Source of the DNA: Flavobacteriales bacterium
Lineage (GTDB): Bacteria; Bacteroidota; Bacteroidia; Flavobacteriales; Crocinitomicaceae
Assembly (NCBI GenBank): GCA_947375085.1
Contig: CANCEQ010000165.1
Span: forward strand, 1 to 6,740
DNA length: 6,740 nt
Direction: 5' to 3'
Shown: positions 1 through 6,668 of the stretch, piece by piece
Numbering within the stretch: the stretch's first letter is position 1
Layout of the letters: each line of letters begins with the position of its first letter
Position numbers and translations under genes: made by a program
The notes under the pieces: generated by a model
Database searches by the model: none
The model's input: the letters and a program-made list of their open reading frames with translations, nothing else
What the model was told of the DNA's origin: nothing

Positions 1-1548
1 AACACGTATATCTATCCACCAGATGCTTCTATGAAAATTATCGCTGATATTTTCGAATACACAGCGAAGAATATGCCGAAATTCAATTCCATTTCGATTT
101 CAGGTTACCACATGCAAGAAGCGGGAGCAACAGCTGCAATTGAGTTAGCATATACTTTGGCGGATGGTTTGGAGTACTTGAGAGCAGGAATTAAAGCAGG
201 CATGAATGTGGATGAATTTGCGCCTCGTTTGAGTTTCTTTTGGGCGATTGGAATGAATCACCATATGGAGATAGCTAAAATGAGAGCAGGTCGTTTGGTT
301 TGGTCGAAATTGGTAAAACAGTTTGAGCCGAAATCAGATAAGTCATTGGCTTTGAGAACACATTGTCAGACTTCAGGTTGGAGTTTAACAGAGCAAGATC
401 CATTTAACAATGTGGCGAGAACGTGTATCGAAGCGATGGCAGCAGGTTTGGGAGGAACACAATCATTACATACCAATGCATTGGATGAAGCAATCGCTTT
501 ACCAACTGATTTTTCAGCTAGAATTGCTAGAAATACACAAATATACATTCAAGAAGAAACAGGAATTACCTCATTTATAGATCCTTTTGGTGGAAGTTAC
601 TATGTTGAGAAATTAACGGAAGAATTGACTCAAGAAGCGTGGAAATTGATTCAAGAAGTAGAAGAATTAGGAGGAATGGCGAAAGCGATTGAAACCGGTT
701 TGCCGAAAATGAGAATCGAAGAAGCAGCTGCAAGAAAACAAGCGAGAATTGATTCAGGAAAAGACATTATTGTAGGTGTGAACAGATATCAATTGGAGAA
801 AGAAGACCAAATGGATATTCTGGAGGTAGATAATTCAAAAGTTCGTTTGTCTCAAATTGCGCGTATTCAAGAAATGAAAGCGAATCGTGATGCGAAAGCA
901 GTTGAAATTGCTTTGGATAATTTAGCCGAAGCAGCAGCAAAAGGAACAGGTAATTTATTAGCATTAGCGATTGAATGCGCAAGAGTGAGAGCTACTTTAG
1001 GCGAAATTTCTTCAGCAATGGAAAAAACGTTTGGAAGATATAAAGCGGTAATTCGTTCAATTAGTGGTGTTTATTCAGCTGAATCGATGAAAGATAAAGA
1101 TTTTGAATTGGCCAAAGAAATGGCAGATCGTTTTAGTAAATTAGAGGGAAGAAGACCTCGAATTATGGTGGCTAAAATGGGACAAGATGGTCACGATAGA
1201 GGAGCAAAAGTAATTGCTACATCCTTCGCTGACATTGGTTTTGATGTTGATATTGGGCCATTATTCCAAACACCAAGAGAAGCAGCGAAACAAGCCGTTG
1301 AAAACGACGTACATATTTTAGGAGTTTCCTCATTAGCAGCAGGACACAAAACATTGGTACCACAAGTTATCGAAGAGTTGAAAAAACTAGGTAGAGAAGA
1401 TATTATGGTAGTTGCAGGAGGAGTAATTCCACAACAAGATTATGATTTCTTATACAAAGCCGGAGTTTTCGGAGTTTTCGGTCCAGGAACAAAGATTTCA
1501 AAAGCCGCACAAGAGATTTTAGGGTTGTTGATTAAGAGTGTGGAATAG
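1..1548 (+). CDS. scpA: Methylmalonyl-CoA mutase large (catalytic) subunit, 5'-truncated by window edge
   Basis: The frame is open from base 1, so the gene begins upstream. The 515 residues seen are the C-terminal part of a family usually a little over 700 long; the ATG at 31 is internal. The enzyme interconverts (R)-methylmalonyl-CoA and succinyl-CoA with adenosylcobalamin in the cytosol, linking propionate, odd-chain and branched amino acid breakdown to the TCA cycle. Numbering from the internal ATG at 31, the TIM-barrel active-site stretch [11 protein letters not shown] has its Tyr-His pair at 26-27, and [15 protein letters not shown] follows. The C-terminal cobalamin-binding domain runs from about 375 to the end. 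Its [10 protein letters not shown] motif has Lys382, Asp386 and the cobalt-ligating His388 (codon 1192-1194), followed by the GGVIP loop. These intact residues mark the catalytic subunit, also called MutB, not the cofactor-free small subunit, which would normally lie just upstream. No terminator is seen in the 16 bases before the next gene. Confidence 0.97.
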   Translation, partial: NTYIYPPDASMKIIADIFEYTAKNMPKFNSISISGYHMQEAGATAAIELAYTLADGLEYLRAGIKAGMNVDEFAPRLSFFWAIGMNHHMEIAKMRAGRLVWSKLVKQFEPKSDKSLALRTHCQTSGWSLTEQDPFNNVARTCIEAMAAGLGGTQSLHTNALDEAIALPTDFSARIARNTQIYIQEETGITSFIDPFGGSYYVEKLTEELTQEAWKLIQEVEELGGMAKAIETGLPKMRIEEAAARKQARIDSGKDIIVGVNRYQLEKEDQMDILEVDNSKVRLSQIARIQEMKANRDAKAVEIALDNLAEAAAKGTGNLLALAIECARVRATLGEISSAMEKTFGRYKAVIRSISGVYSAESMKDKDFELAKEMADRFSKLEGRRPRIMVAKMGQDGHDRGAKVIATSFADIGFDVDIGPLFQTPREAAKQAVENDVHILGVSSLAAGHKTLVPQVIEELKKLGREDIMVVAGGVIPQQDYDFLYKAGVFGVFGPGTKISKAAQEILGLLIKSVE

Positions 1549-1564
1549 CTGATAAATAGTCAAA

Positions 1565-2092
1565 ATGGGAAATAATGAAATTTATATTGAAGGTTTCTAT
1601 TCGGAAGAATTTCCCAAATTTGTTAAAATATTAGAGCAAAAACTTTCTACTTTATTAGATCAAAAAGAAACAGTAAGTGCCGAGGAATATATTAGTGTAT
1701 TTTTAGAATATTTTGAAAATTATAGTGCATATTCCTTTTTTAAGGAATATAATATTTGTAATGAAGCAATGAGTATATCTATTGCTTCAGATAATTCAGG
1801 AATCTATTTTGAAAGAAATTTTGAAATTGAAAATATTTCAGATGAATATCAAATAATATTTCATTTATATTTTGATAAATCTGACGAAATTGTTTTCGTT
1901 GATGGTTTTCCAAAAAGTTATAGTGTTAACATTGAAAGAGATGAAAAGGGTTGTGTTTTTTTAAATTGGACAGATGAAATTGTCAGTTTTTCTATTTTTA
2001 AAGATACATTTTTTCGAGACGAACAACTAAATAAAATTTTAAAGTTGTATCCAAAATCTATTGAATTAAGTTTAAATGTAGATAATGTATAA
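1565..2092 (+). CDS. Hypothetical acidic cytosolic protein (175 aa), AT-rich orphan
   Basis: I do not recognise a family. The 175-residue product has no signal peptide or membrane segment. It is strongly acidic (33 Asp/Glu against 15 Lys/Arg) and rich in Phe, Tyr and Ile. The N-terminal half (about 14-65) reads as amphipathic helices, and residues 70-150 as alternating beta strands, for example DEIVFVDGF and GCVFLNWTDEIVSFSIF. Small acidic alpha/beta proteins of this kind include many immunity proteins, but no family motif supports that here. The gene starts 16 bases after the mutase stop and ends 30 bases before the next same-strand gene, so read-through from the mutase is possible. Base use differs sharply from the mutase: a sampled 60-base line (1681-1740) has 22% GC against 43% for 1141-1200. 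The ATG at 1565 has an A-rich upstream context (CAAAATG) and no Shine-Dalgarno, as usual in Bacteroidota. That this is a real gene is likely; its function is unknown. Confidence 0.75.
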   Translation: MGNNEIYIEGFYSEEFPKFVKILEQKLSTLLDQKETVSAEEYISVFLEYFENYSAYSFFKEYNICNEAMSISIASDNSGIYFERNFEIENISDEYQIIFHLYFDKSDEIVFVDGFPKSYSVNIERDEKGCVFLNWTDEIVSFSIFKDTFFRDEQLNKILKLYPKSIELSLNVDNV

Positions 2093-2122
2093 CCTGTTAT
2101 AAATCAATTAATTGAAATACTA

Positions 2123-2887
2123 ATGAAAAATATATTAATAATTTTATTTTTAGTCTGTCATATTTTAGTTTATGGCCAAATCGATAGTTTGCAAATTAAT
2201 CAACCTCAAGGTCCTGACTATTCAAAAACTATTTATCCAAATGATGGATTAACTTATAATTCATTTGTAGGAGAAACAATCGCTGGTTATACTTTGGCTA
2301 ATGGATGGAGAAAGGATACTATTAACGGTGGATTTAATAAGGAAATATATAATAATCCTTACGTGAATTATGAAGTGAGGTTAGAAAAACAATCTATAGA
2401 CGAAAAATTATATTGTTATAGATACAAAGATGGTAAATTATTTACAGGTGTTGTTGATGACTATTTTGTAGTAAGTTTTACACCAAATAAAATCGAAGGC
2501 GAACTTAATGGAAAACCATATAAATTAAGTAAAAGTCTACAAGTTCATTTTCAATGTAAATGCGTTAATGGACTTTTACAAGGGGTAGGATTCATCAGTG
2601 GGTTAGCATATGGTTTTGTTGATCAAGTACTTTTGTCTGATTGTACATTTGAAAATGGTGAAATTGTTGGAGTCTGCAAACACAATGACCTTAATTCAGT
2701 TGAATTTATGATTTATAACGAGAAGATTCAATTTATACAACCAAAATTTAATCATACTGACCTAATGGCTGAATTGGAAACAACAGAATTTACCTATTCG
2801 AAAGGAAGTGTAGAATGGACAAAAAAAACGACAAAAAAAGTAAATGGTCGTACAAAAACTGAATACCCAAAAAAAAGAAAAAAATAA
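2123..2887 (+). CDS. Hypothetical secreted protein with Lys-rich C-terminal tail (254 aa)
   Basis: An N-terminal signal peptide is visible: MKN, then a hydrophobic core ILIILFLVCHILVY, then a likely cut beside Gln19 (VYGQ), a common pattern in Bacteroidota exported proteins. The product is therefore probably periplasmic or secreted. The mature part is mostly beta-type. It has three short segments of the form aromatic/charged-x-(N/D)G-x-x-x-G: YKDGKLFTG (101-109), VNGLLQGVG (148-156) and ENGEIVGV (177-184). They resemble degenerate MORN-like repeats of the kind seen in YwqK-type proteins, but this is a weak match. Cysteines at 145, 147, 174 and 185 could pair after export. Residues 234-254 form a strongly basic tail (KKTTKKVNGRTK...KKRKK). 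No Por-type C-terminal sorting domain is evident. The gene is AT-rich like the one 30 bases upstream, and the two may be co-transcribed. Four A7-A8 runs lie in the last 70 coding bases. Exported status is well supported; function is unknown. Confidence 0.8.
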   Translation: MKNILIILFLVCHILVYGQIDSLQINQPQGPDYSKTIYPNDGLTYNSFVGETIAGYTLANGWRKDTINGGFNKEIYNNPYVNYEVRLEKQSIDEKLYCYRYKDGKLFTGVVDDYFVVSFTPNKIEGELNGKPYKLSKSLQVHFQCKCVNGLLQGVGFISGLAYGFVDQVLLSDCTFENGEIVGVCKHNDLNSVEFMIYNEKIQFIQPKFNHTDLMAELETTEFTYSKGSVEWTKKTTKKVNGRTKTEYPKKRKK

Positions 2888-3025
2888 CTTCTAACCATTT
2901 ATAGATAGAATCATAGGGATAATAACTAAAATCCATTCATAAAATTGAAATACACTTACGATGATATTCGTAAAAATTTAAAGGTTAAATTGTAATTTAG
3001 GGGAAGTAATTAAAATAAGAAATTA

Positions 3026-3068
3026 AAACTCTGAGAAACTCCGTGAAGAACTCATTTTAAACTCCGTG
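3026..3068. repeat. Short tandem decamer repeat (AAACTCCGTG type), degenerate
   Basis: Four adjoining units can be read: AAACTCTGAG (3026-3035), AAACTCCGTG (3036-3045), a diverged AAGAACTCATTTT (3046-3058) and AAACTCCGTG again (3059-3068), followed by TTAAAAAAAAGA. The two exact copies are 23 bases apart. From memory, tandem strings of ACTCTGTG/ACTCCGTG units occur as dispersed intergenic repeats in many Bacteroidota and other phyla; membership of that class is inferred. It lies in the 253-base spacer 2888-3140, where I see no gene and no clear terminator. Confidence 0.6.
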
Positions 3069-3140
3069 TTAAAAAAAAGAGTAGCAAAATCGATTGTCAT
3101 TTATTGAAATAGAGTAATTCATAATTTCACAACATTATAC

Positions 3141-3866
3141 ATGTTTAGACACAAAGGAAAAGCAAGGACTTTAAAACATAATTTAAAAATAGCATCTTTA
3201 CTTTCTTTTGTAGCTGGGATAGTAAATGTAGCTGGTTTTTTAGCTGTTAAGCGCTTGACAACTAATGTTACTGGACACTTTGCTTTCTTTGTAGATGAAA
3301 TTTTTAAACTCCATTTTTGGCAAGGATTTGTCTATTTCTTATACATTTTCTTCTTTTTTTTAGGTTCCTTCGTTTCAAATTTTATAGTTGAATTTTTGTC
3401 AAAAAAAAGTTACAGGTTCGTTTATATAATCCCAACTATTATTGAAAGTGTAATACTATTGTTGTTAGCGGTTTTTGGTCCATTTTTAATATCTAAAAAC
3501 CCTAATTTACTTGCTTGTAGTTTGCTTTTTGCAATGGGGCTTCAAAATTCCTTGGTGACTACAATATCTAACGCAACAATCCGTACAACACATTTAACAG
3601 GATTATTTACAGATTTAGGAATAGAATTGTCCCAATTGTTTTTCTATAAACAAAAAGAGCAAAAAGAGAAACTGTATTCTTCCATAAAATTGCGAATGAC
3701 AATCATTACTTTTTTCTTTATCGGCGGATTATTGGGAGGTATTTTATATTCTACGTTAAAACTTTATGTATTATCAATAGCAGCAATCGTTTTGATTATT
3801 GGGATAGTATATGATGATATAAAATTGAAGTTAATGCTACAAAATAGGAATCAAAATATAGATTAA
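3141..3866 (+). CDS. YoaK family (DUF1275) six-helix inner-membrane protein
   Basis: This 241-residue protein is very hydrophobic, with six predicted membrane segments at about 16-38, 60-86, 92-117, 122-141, 184-206 and 208-225. Basic residues before the first helix (RHKGKARTLKHNLK) suggest a cytosolic N-terminus. The family signature is clear. In the first helix and following loop it reads FVAGIVNVAGF then TNVTGH (41-46). The fourth helix and following loop hold GLQNSLVTTISNATIRTTH and then LTGLFTDLGIELSQ (133-165), which is the conserved core of DUF1275/YoaK. Length is normal for the family. The biochemical function of the family is not established, and transporter-like roles are only suggested by topology. 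Spacers of 253 bases upstream and 184 bases downstream suggest its own transcript. No strong TAnnTTTG element was found upstream. The ATG at 3141 places the first helix and the basic N-terminus where the family has them. Confidence 0.92.
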   Translation: MFRHKGKARTLKHNLKIASLLSFVAGIVNVAGFLAVKRLTTNVTGHFAFFVDEIFKLHFWQGFVYFLYIFFFFLGSFVSNFIVEFLSKKSYRFVYIIPTIIESVILLLLAVFGPFLISKNPNLLACSLLFAMGLQNSLVTTISNATIRTTHLTGLFTDLGIELSQLFFYKQKEQKEKLYSSIKLRMTIITFFFIGGLLGGILYSTLKLYVLSIAAIVLIIGIVYDDIKLKLMLQNRNQNID

Positions 3867-3890
3867 ATATTCAGTTAAAAAAATGGCCAT

Positions 3891-3986
3891 ATGGACGATG
3901 AAGGATGGCATACTTTTGGTGATCTCAAAAAGTTAGAAAGAGTTTTGATGAAACAATTCCAATCACTAATTTCTGTTCTAAATTAA
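3891..3986 (+). pseudogene. Possible 31-codon ORF or gene remnant
   Basis: An ATG at 3891 opens 31 codons with a protein-like composition (MDDEGWHTFGDLKKLERVLM, then KQFQSLISVLN). The LKKLERVLMKQFQSLI part would make a regular amphipathic helix. The frame is closed upstream by TAA at 3876-3878, only five codons before the ATG. No ribosome-binding motif is seen, though initiation in this group rarely needs one. It may be a decayed 3' end of a lost gene, a real micropeptide, or chance. I recognise no family. It lies in the 184-base gap between the DUF1275 gene and the TPR-like gene. Confidence 0.2.
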
Positions 3987-4024
3987 CGAACTACCATTTT
4001 TTTTTAATACATTAGGCCCAATTA

Positions 4025-4039
4025 TTGAATGATATTCAA
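4025..4039. promoter_or_regulatory. Interrupted palindrome upstream of the TPR-like gene (possible operator)
   Basis: TTGAAT-GAT-ATTCAA is a perfect 6+6 inverted repeat with a 3-base centre. It ends 11 bases before the ATG at 4051. It could be a dimeric regulator site or a small hairpin near the start codon. In AT-rich DNA a match of this size can also arise by chance, so the call is weak. Confidence 0.2.
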
Positions 4040-4050
4040 AAACGTCAACT

Positions 4051-4776
4051 ATGAAAAATGTAATTTGTTTAATATTAATGGTGTTTTCATACACTTTAAG
4101 TTTCACGCAAGAACCAGATTTTGATGATTTAAAAATCTTATATGCCGATGGGAAGTATGAGAAATTGGTAACATCTGCGCACAAATACTCTCAAAAAGAA
4201 CATTTACAAAAACACCCAGATCCATTGATGTGGATGGCGAAAGGTTTATATAAAATATCAATTTCAGGTACTCCTAGTGAAAAATTTCCTGATCCTTACA
4301 AAGAAGCTATTGGAAGTTTAGCAAAAGCGATCAAAATTGACAAAGATTCTGCGTGTTTAAAAAACAATGCAGAGTTTGTTGATGAATTTCAAATGAGTAT
4401 GGTAGAGCGTGTGAGTAATGCTTTATCTTCAGATAAATTCAAAGATGCAGCAGGATGGGCAACGAAATATGCTAAAATTACAAAACATCCTGTAGGAGGT
4501 AAATTCATAGAAGCAGCTGCTAAATATAGAGGAAACGATAAAGGTGGAGCGACTGTTATTTGGAAAGAATGCGAGAAAATTTTACCTACAATTCAACACT
4601 TAGAAGGTTGGTCAGACGCAGATAAAGATTTATTCGTAATGGGGATTATGCAAACGGCTGAATGTTATATCGCTGCAAAACAGCAAGATAAAGCAGTGGC
4701 TTTGTATAATAAAGTAGCACCTTGGTTTGAGGAGCACGAAGCATTCAAAACACGTTACGACGAGATAGCGAAATAA
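4051..4776 (+). CDS. Secreted/periplasmic TPR-like helical repeat protein (241 aa), function unknown
   Basis: The product starts with a typical signal peptide, MKN followed by the hydrophobic VICLILMVFSYTLSF and a likely cut after Gln20 (FTQ-EPD), so it is probably periplasmic or secreted. The remainder is almost all helical. Helix pairs at about 23-47 (DDLKILYADGKYEKLVTSA), 58-72, 82-95 (PYKEAIGSLAKAIKID) and 192-222 (GIMQTAECYIAAKQQDKAVALYNKV) have the small/large residue spacing of tetratricopeptide repeats. YADGKYEKL and KQQDKAVALYNKV are the most TPR-like stretches. Such proteins usually mediate protein contacts in envelope assemblies, but no partner is visible here and no enzyme motif is present. 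Codon use and GC are closer to the mutase than to the two AT-rich orphans, which fits a long-resident gene. A strong intrinsic terminator follows 28 bases after the stop, and the next gene converges, so this is the end of a transcription unit. Confidence 0.85.
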   Translation: MKNVICLILMVFSYTLSFTQEPDFDDLKILYADGKYEKLVTSAHKYSQKEHLQKHPDPLMWMAKGLYKISISGTPSEKFPDPYKEAIGSLAKAIKIDKDSACLKNNAEFVDEFQMSMVERVSNALSSDKFKDAAGWATKYAKITKHPVGGKFIEAAAKYRGNDKGGATVIWKECEKILPTIQHLEGWSDADKDLFVMGIMQTAECYIAAKQQDKAVALYNKVAPWFEEHEAFKTRYDEIAK

Positions 4777-4804
4777 ACACGTTTCTGTTTTTAATAATTG
4801 GATT

Positions 4805-4840
4805 AGGTATTTATTCCTTTGAGGGATAAATACCTTTTTT
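4805..4840 (+). terminator. Rho-independent terminator of the TPR-like gene
   Basis: A 13-bp stem (4805-4817 with 4823-4835, a single T-G wobble at 4815/4825) closes a 5-base loop TTTGA. A run of six T follows on the plus strand (4835-4840). The stem starts 28 bases after the stop codon at 4776. The opposite strand has no T run after the stem, so it should work in the plus direction only. Confidence 0.9.
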
Positions 4841-5099
4841 ATTCTAATTGATATGTTTTCAGATTTTTAGGGCTTTACATTCTTTATTATTGTAATTAAA
4901 ATCCTTAAGGGGGTAAATCTATCTTAGGGTTGATGTGTGACGAACGTTGAAAAATTACATAACCAAAATGTTAGACCTAAAGTGAGAGGATTGTCCCTAG
5001 CTAATAAAACTACTGATTATTTGGTCCTAATCGTTTTAAATTGATTTGTATATTTTATGATTGAATTCCTTGTAATTGTTTCCTATATAAATAAGATGG
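4841..5099. other. Intergenic region without recognisable gene, between convergent genes
   Basis: I see no supported gene, RNA or promoter in these 259 bases. It lies between the terminator of the plus-strand TPR-like gene and the 3' end of the minus-strand lipoprotein gene. The longest plus-strand open stretch noticed (4934-5044, 36 codons) has no ATG and no recognisable similarity. No clear hairpin-plus-T-run was found for the minus-strand gene; the only inverted match near its end is a 6-bp AATTCC/GGAATT pair with a 28-base loop. Confidence 0.5.
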
Positions 5100-5122
5100 A
5101 ATTTAATTTAATTTAATTTAAT
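5100..5122. repeat. Pentanucleotide tandem repeat (AATTT)x4.6
   Basis: Four complete AATTT units plus AAT are directly visible. The repeat overlaps the stop codon of the minus-strand lipoprotein gene (TAA at 5118-5120 read on minus) and runs into its 3' untranslated region. Changes in copy number would occur beyond the stop codon and leave the reading frame unaffected. Confidence 0.85.
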
Positions 5123-6524
5123 ATGCTCCGATATTTCCAGGGGAGAAGCTCAACCCCTCAATTGTTTTTCCTGAAAAAGTAGGAAAGTTGTCATCTGCAG
5201 CGCCTTTTAGAGGAGATGCATTTACAAAAGTGTATTTTCGTTCCGATATGTTATTGAATAATGGATCTTTATTCCAGATATTTCCATTTTTATAAAAAGG
5301 GTCTGTTCCAATTATTTCTTTTTTAATTAGGCATCTTTGAATATTAAAATTCAACGTTACTCCTGATAAACTGATGGTGTCAAATGCTATTTCAGAAGAT
5401 AAATTACCATATATAACTGAATTTTTAATTATACCTTGATGTATAGAGCCTACATTAGTTACACCATCAATATTAAAGTGATTTGCGATGCCAACTGCCT
5501 GGTTTTTTGAATTTGAATTATAACCTAAAATATTACAATGATTAAAGTTGAAGTCACCACCAAGTAAAACAAGAAGTCCGAAAGATTCATTTTTACTAAT
5601 TACACAATTTTCAGCAAAAACACTAGCTCCGGAATAGATTAATATACCATTGTTTGCGTTGTTGTAAATTTTTGTATTAGTTACAGTTAGTGTGTAATTT
5701 GTAGTATTTGTCTCATTATTTGAAAACAAATGGATTCCGGTAGTTCCATTTTTTATAATTGCATAATTTATTGAAGAAGGACGTGCAGAGTCAAAATAGA
5801 TACCATAATATTGACCTGAAACATCTGCATAATCGGATTCCAATCTGTCTCCTTGAAATGTAACTTCATTGTTTAATTCCCCATTAATATTTAAAGTTCC
5901 TTTGTAATTGTATAAAAGCGCATTTTTATGAAGATAAACTTTTGTTCCAGCCTGAATATTTAATGTTTTTCCTTCGTCTATAAAAGCAGCTCCATATATA
6001 AGGTGCGGCTTGTCATTTGGCCAGGTCCCTTCATTTAAGTCTAATTCTTGATTTCCAGCAGTCAATCTAGAATAGTGATAATACATGTCTTGCCCCCAAA
6101 CTGCCAATTGAATGTATTGATCAGTTCCATTTGTTCTAAATCGAATAGAGTCTCGAATGACCATTGGATTGGTTTGATTATTTACCTTCAAACGAACCTC
6201 TAAAAAAGTAAATAAACTATCTTTTCCTTCAATTTTAACGTTTGAAAAACTTTTTCCTGAAGAACCATCAAGATTCATTTTAAAAGGAGAAGAAGTTCCC
6301 CCCATTAATTCGATTTCATCAATGGTGATTGTTTTTGAATCGGTATTATAGATTTTGAATTGTTTTGTTGTAGAGCCAATGGTTGTAAAGACAGTGTCAA
6401 AAACTACTGTATCAACAGAAAAAGAAAGATTTCCTTTGGAAAAACCTTGTATTTTTTTGCATCCACTACCTAAAAATAAGAGTGTAATTACAGAAAAATA
6501 GAAAAATAGAATGTGTTTTTTCAC
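5118..6524 (-). CDS. Lipoprotein with predicted right-handed beta-helix (choice-of-anchor Q-like)
   Basis: The start is GTG (6522-6524 on plus reads CAC). An in-frame TAA lies directly before it, and no other usable start precedes the signal sequence, so this start is well fixed. The signal is MKKHILFFYFSVITLLFLGSG with the lipid-accepting Cys at 22 (LGSGC-KK), so a lipoprotein is expected. The next residues are Lys-rich, unlike the acidic surface-export signal known in some Bacteroidota, so outer-surface display is uncertain. Residues about 33-145 form a beta-sandwich-type domain that begins with FSVDTVVFDTVFTTIGS, a stretch I associate with Bacteroidota lipoproteins. Residues about 175-405 contain regular short strands with Asn-rich turns (NGTTGIHLF, TNTKIYNNANNGILIY, ENCVISKNESFGLLVL, FNHCNILGYN), typical of pectate-lyase-like parallel beta-helices. 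The end, ASPLKGAAD...GNIGAY, resembles the SPAIDAG...DIGAYE ending of choice-of-anchor Q proteins. No catalytic residues can be assigned. A polysaccharide-binding or structural envelope role is inferred only. It is divergent from rpmE2. Confidence 0.9.
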   Translation of the reverse strand: MKKHILFFYFSVITLLFLGSGCKKIQGFSKGNLSFSVDTVVFDTVFTTIGSTTKQFKIYNTDSKTITIDEIELMGGTSSPFKMNLDGSSGKSFSNVKIEGKDSLFTFLEVRLKVNNQTNPMVIRDSIRFRTNGTDQYIQLAVWGQDMYYHYSRLTAGNQELDLNEGTWPNDKPHLIYGAAFIDEGKTLNIQAGTKVYLHKNALLYNYKGTLNINGELNNEVTFQGDRLESDYADVSGQYYGIYFDSARPSSINYAIIKNGTTGIHLFSNNETNTTNYTLTVTNTKIYNNANNGILIYSGASVFAENCVISKNESFGLLVLLGGDFNFNHCNILGYNSNSKNQAVGIANHFNIDGVTNVGSIHQGIIKNSVIYGNLSSEIAFDTISLSGVTLNFNIQRCLIKKEIIGTDPFYKNGNIWNKDPLFNNISERKYTFVNASPLKGAADDNFPTFSGKTIEGLSFSPGNIGAY

Positions 6525-6545
6525 TTAACAAGGTATATTTGAGTT

Positions 6546-6553
6546 CAAAAATA
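6546..6553 (-). promoter_or_regulatory. Putative -7 promoter element of the beta-helix lipoprotein gene
   Basis: Read on the minus strand, the bases are TATTTTTG, a match to the Bacteroidota -7 consensus TAnnTTTG. It lies 21 bases before the GTG start, giving a short leader of roughly 15 bases. No good -33 TTTG/TTG element is seen at the usual distance, so confidence is moderate. Confidence 0.45.
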
Positions 6554-6616
6554 ACGTAAAGTAGTGAAAGTTTATTTTAATTTCTTAAAAAAATGATGTA
6601 ATTAAAAAACTTTCAA

Positions 6617-6624
6617 TATATTTG
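6617..6624 (+). promoter_or_regulatory. Putative -7 promoter element of rpmE2
   Basis: TATATTTG fits the Bacteroidota -7 consensus TAnnTTTG exactly. It is followed by GCACTCCC and lies 44 bases before the ATG at 6669, which would leave a leader of roughly 38 bases. The -33 region (around 6592-6598, ATGATGT) is a poor match to TTTG/TTG. The A/T-rich stretch directly before the ATG is typical of starts in this group. Confidence 0.6.
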
Positions 6625-6668
6625 CACTCCCTTAATGAGGAACTTTAAAAAGCTTATAATATATTAAA

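Noticed and set aside
366..548. Minus-strand open frame of 60 codons inside the mutase gene
   Set aside because: It lies fully within a well-supported conserved coding region on the other strand and has no family similarity.
767..982. Minus-strand open frame of 71 codons inside the mutase gene
   Set aside because: Leu-rich shadow of helical mutase sequence on the opposite strand; no independent evidence.
2888..3025. Short open stretch reading LKYTYDDIRKNLKVKL in the spacer after the secreted orphan
   Set aside because: About 20 codons between stops with no ATG; too short and without context to call even a remnant.
3882..3894. Overlapping palindromes ATGGCCAT and CCATATGG
   Set aside because: Each is only 8 bases; no further structure, spacing or repeat of them supports a regulatory site.
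3997..4005. Run of nine T as a terminator for the DUF1275 gene
   Set aside because: No stable stem-loop precedes the run; only short matches such as TAGAA/TTCTA at long distance were found.
3978..4184. Minus-strand open frame of 68 codons overlapping the start of the TPR-like gene
   Set aside because: It overlaps the signal peptide region of a supported gene, has no recognisable features, and its composition reads as a reverse-strand shadow.
4934..5044. Open stretch of 36 codons in the spacer after the terminator
   Set aside because: No ATG (only a GTG near the start), no recognisable similarity and no start context; expected by chance.
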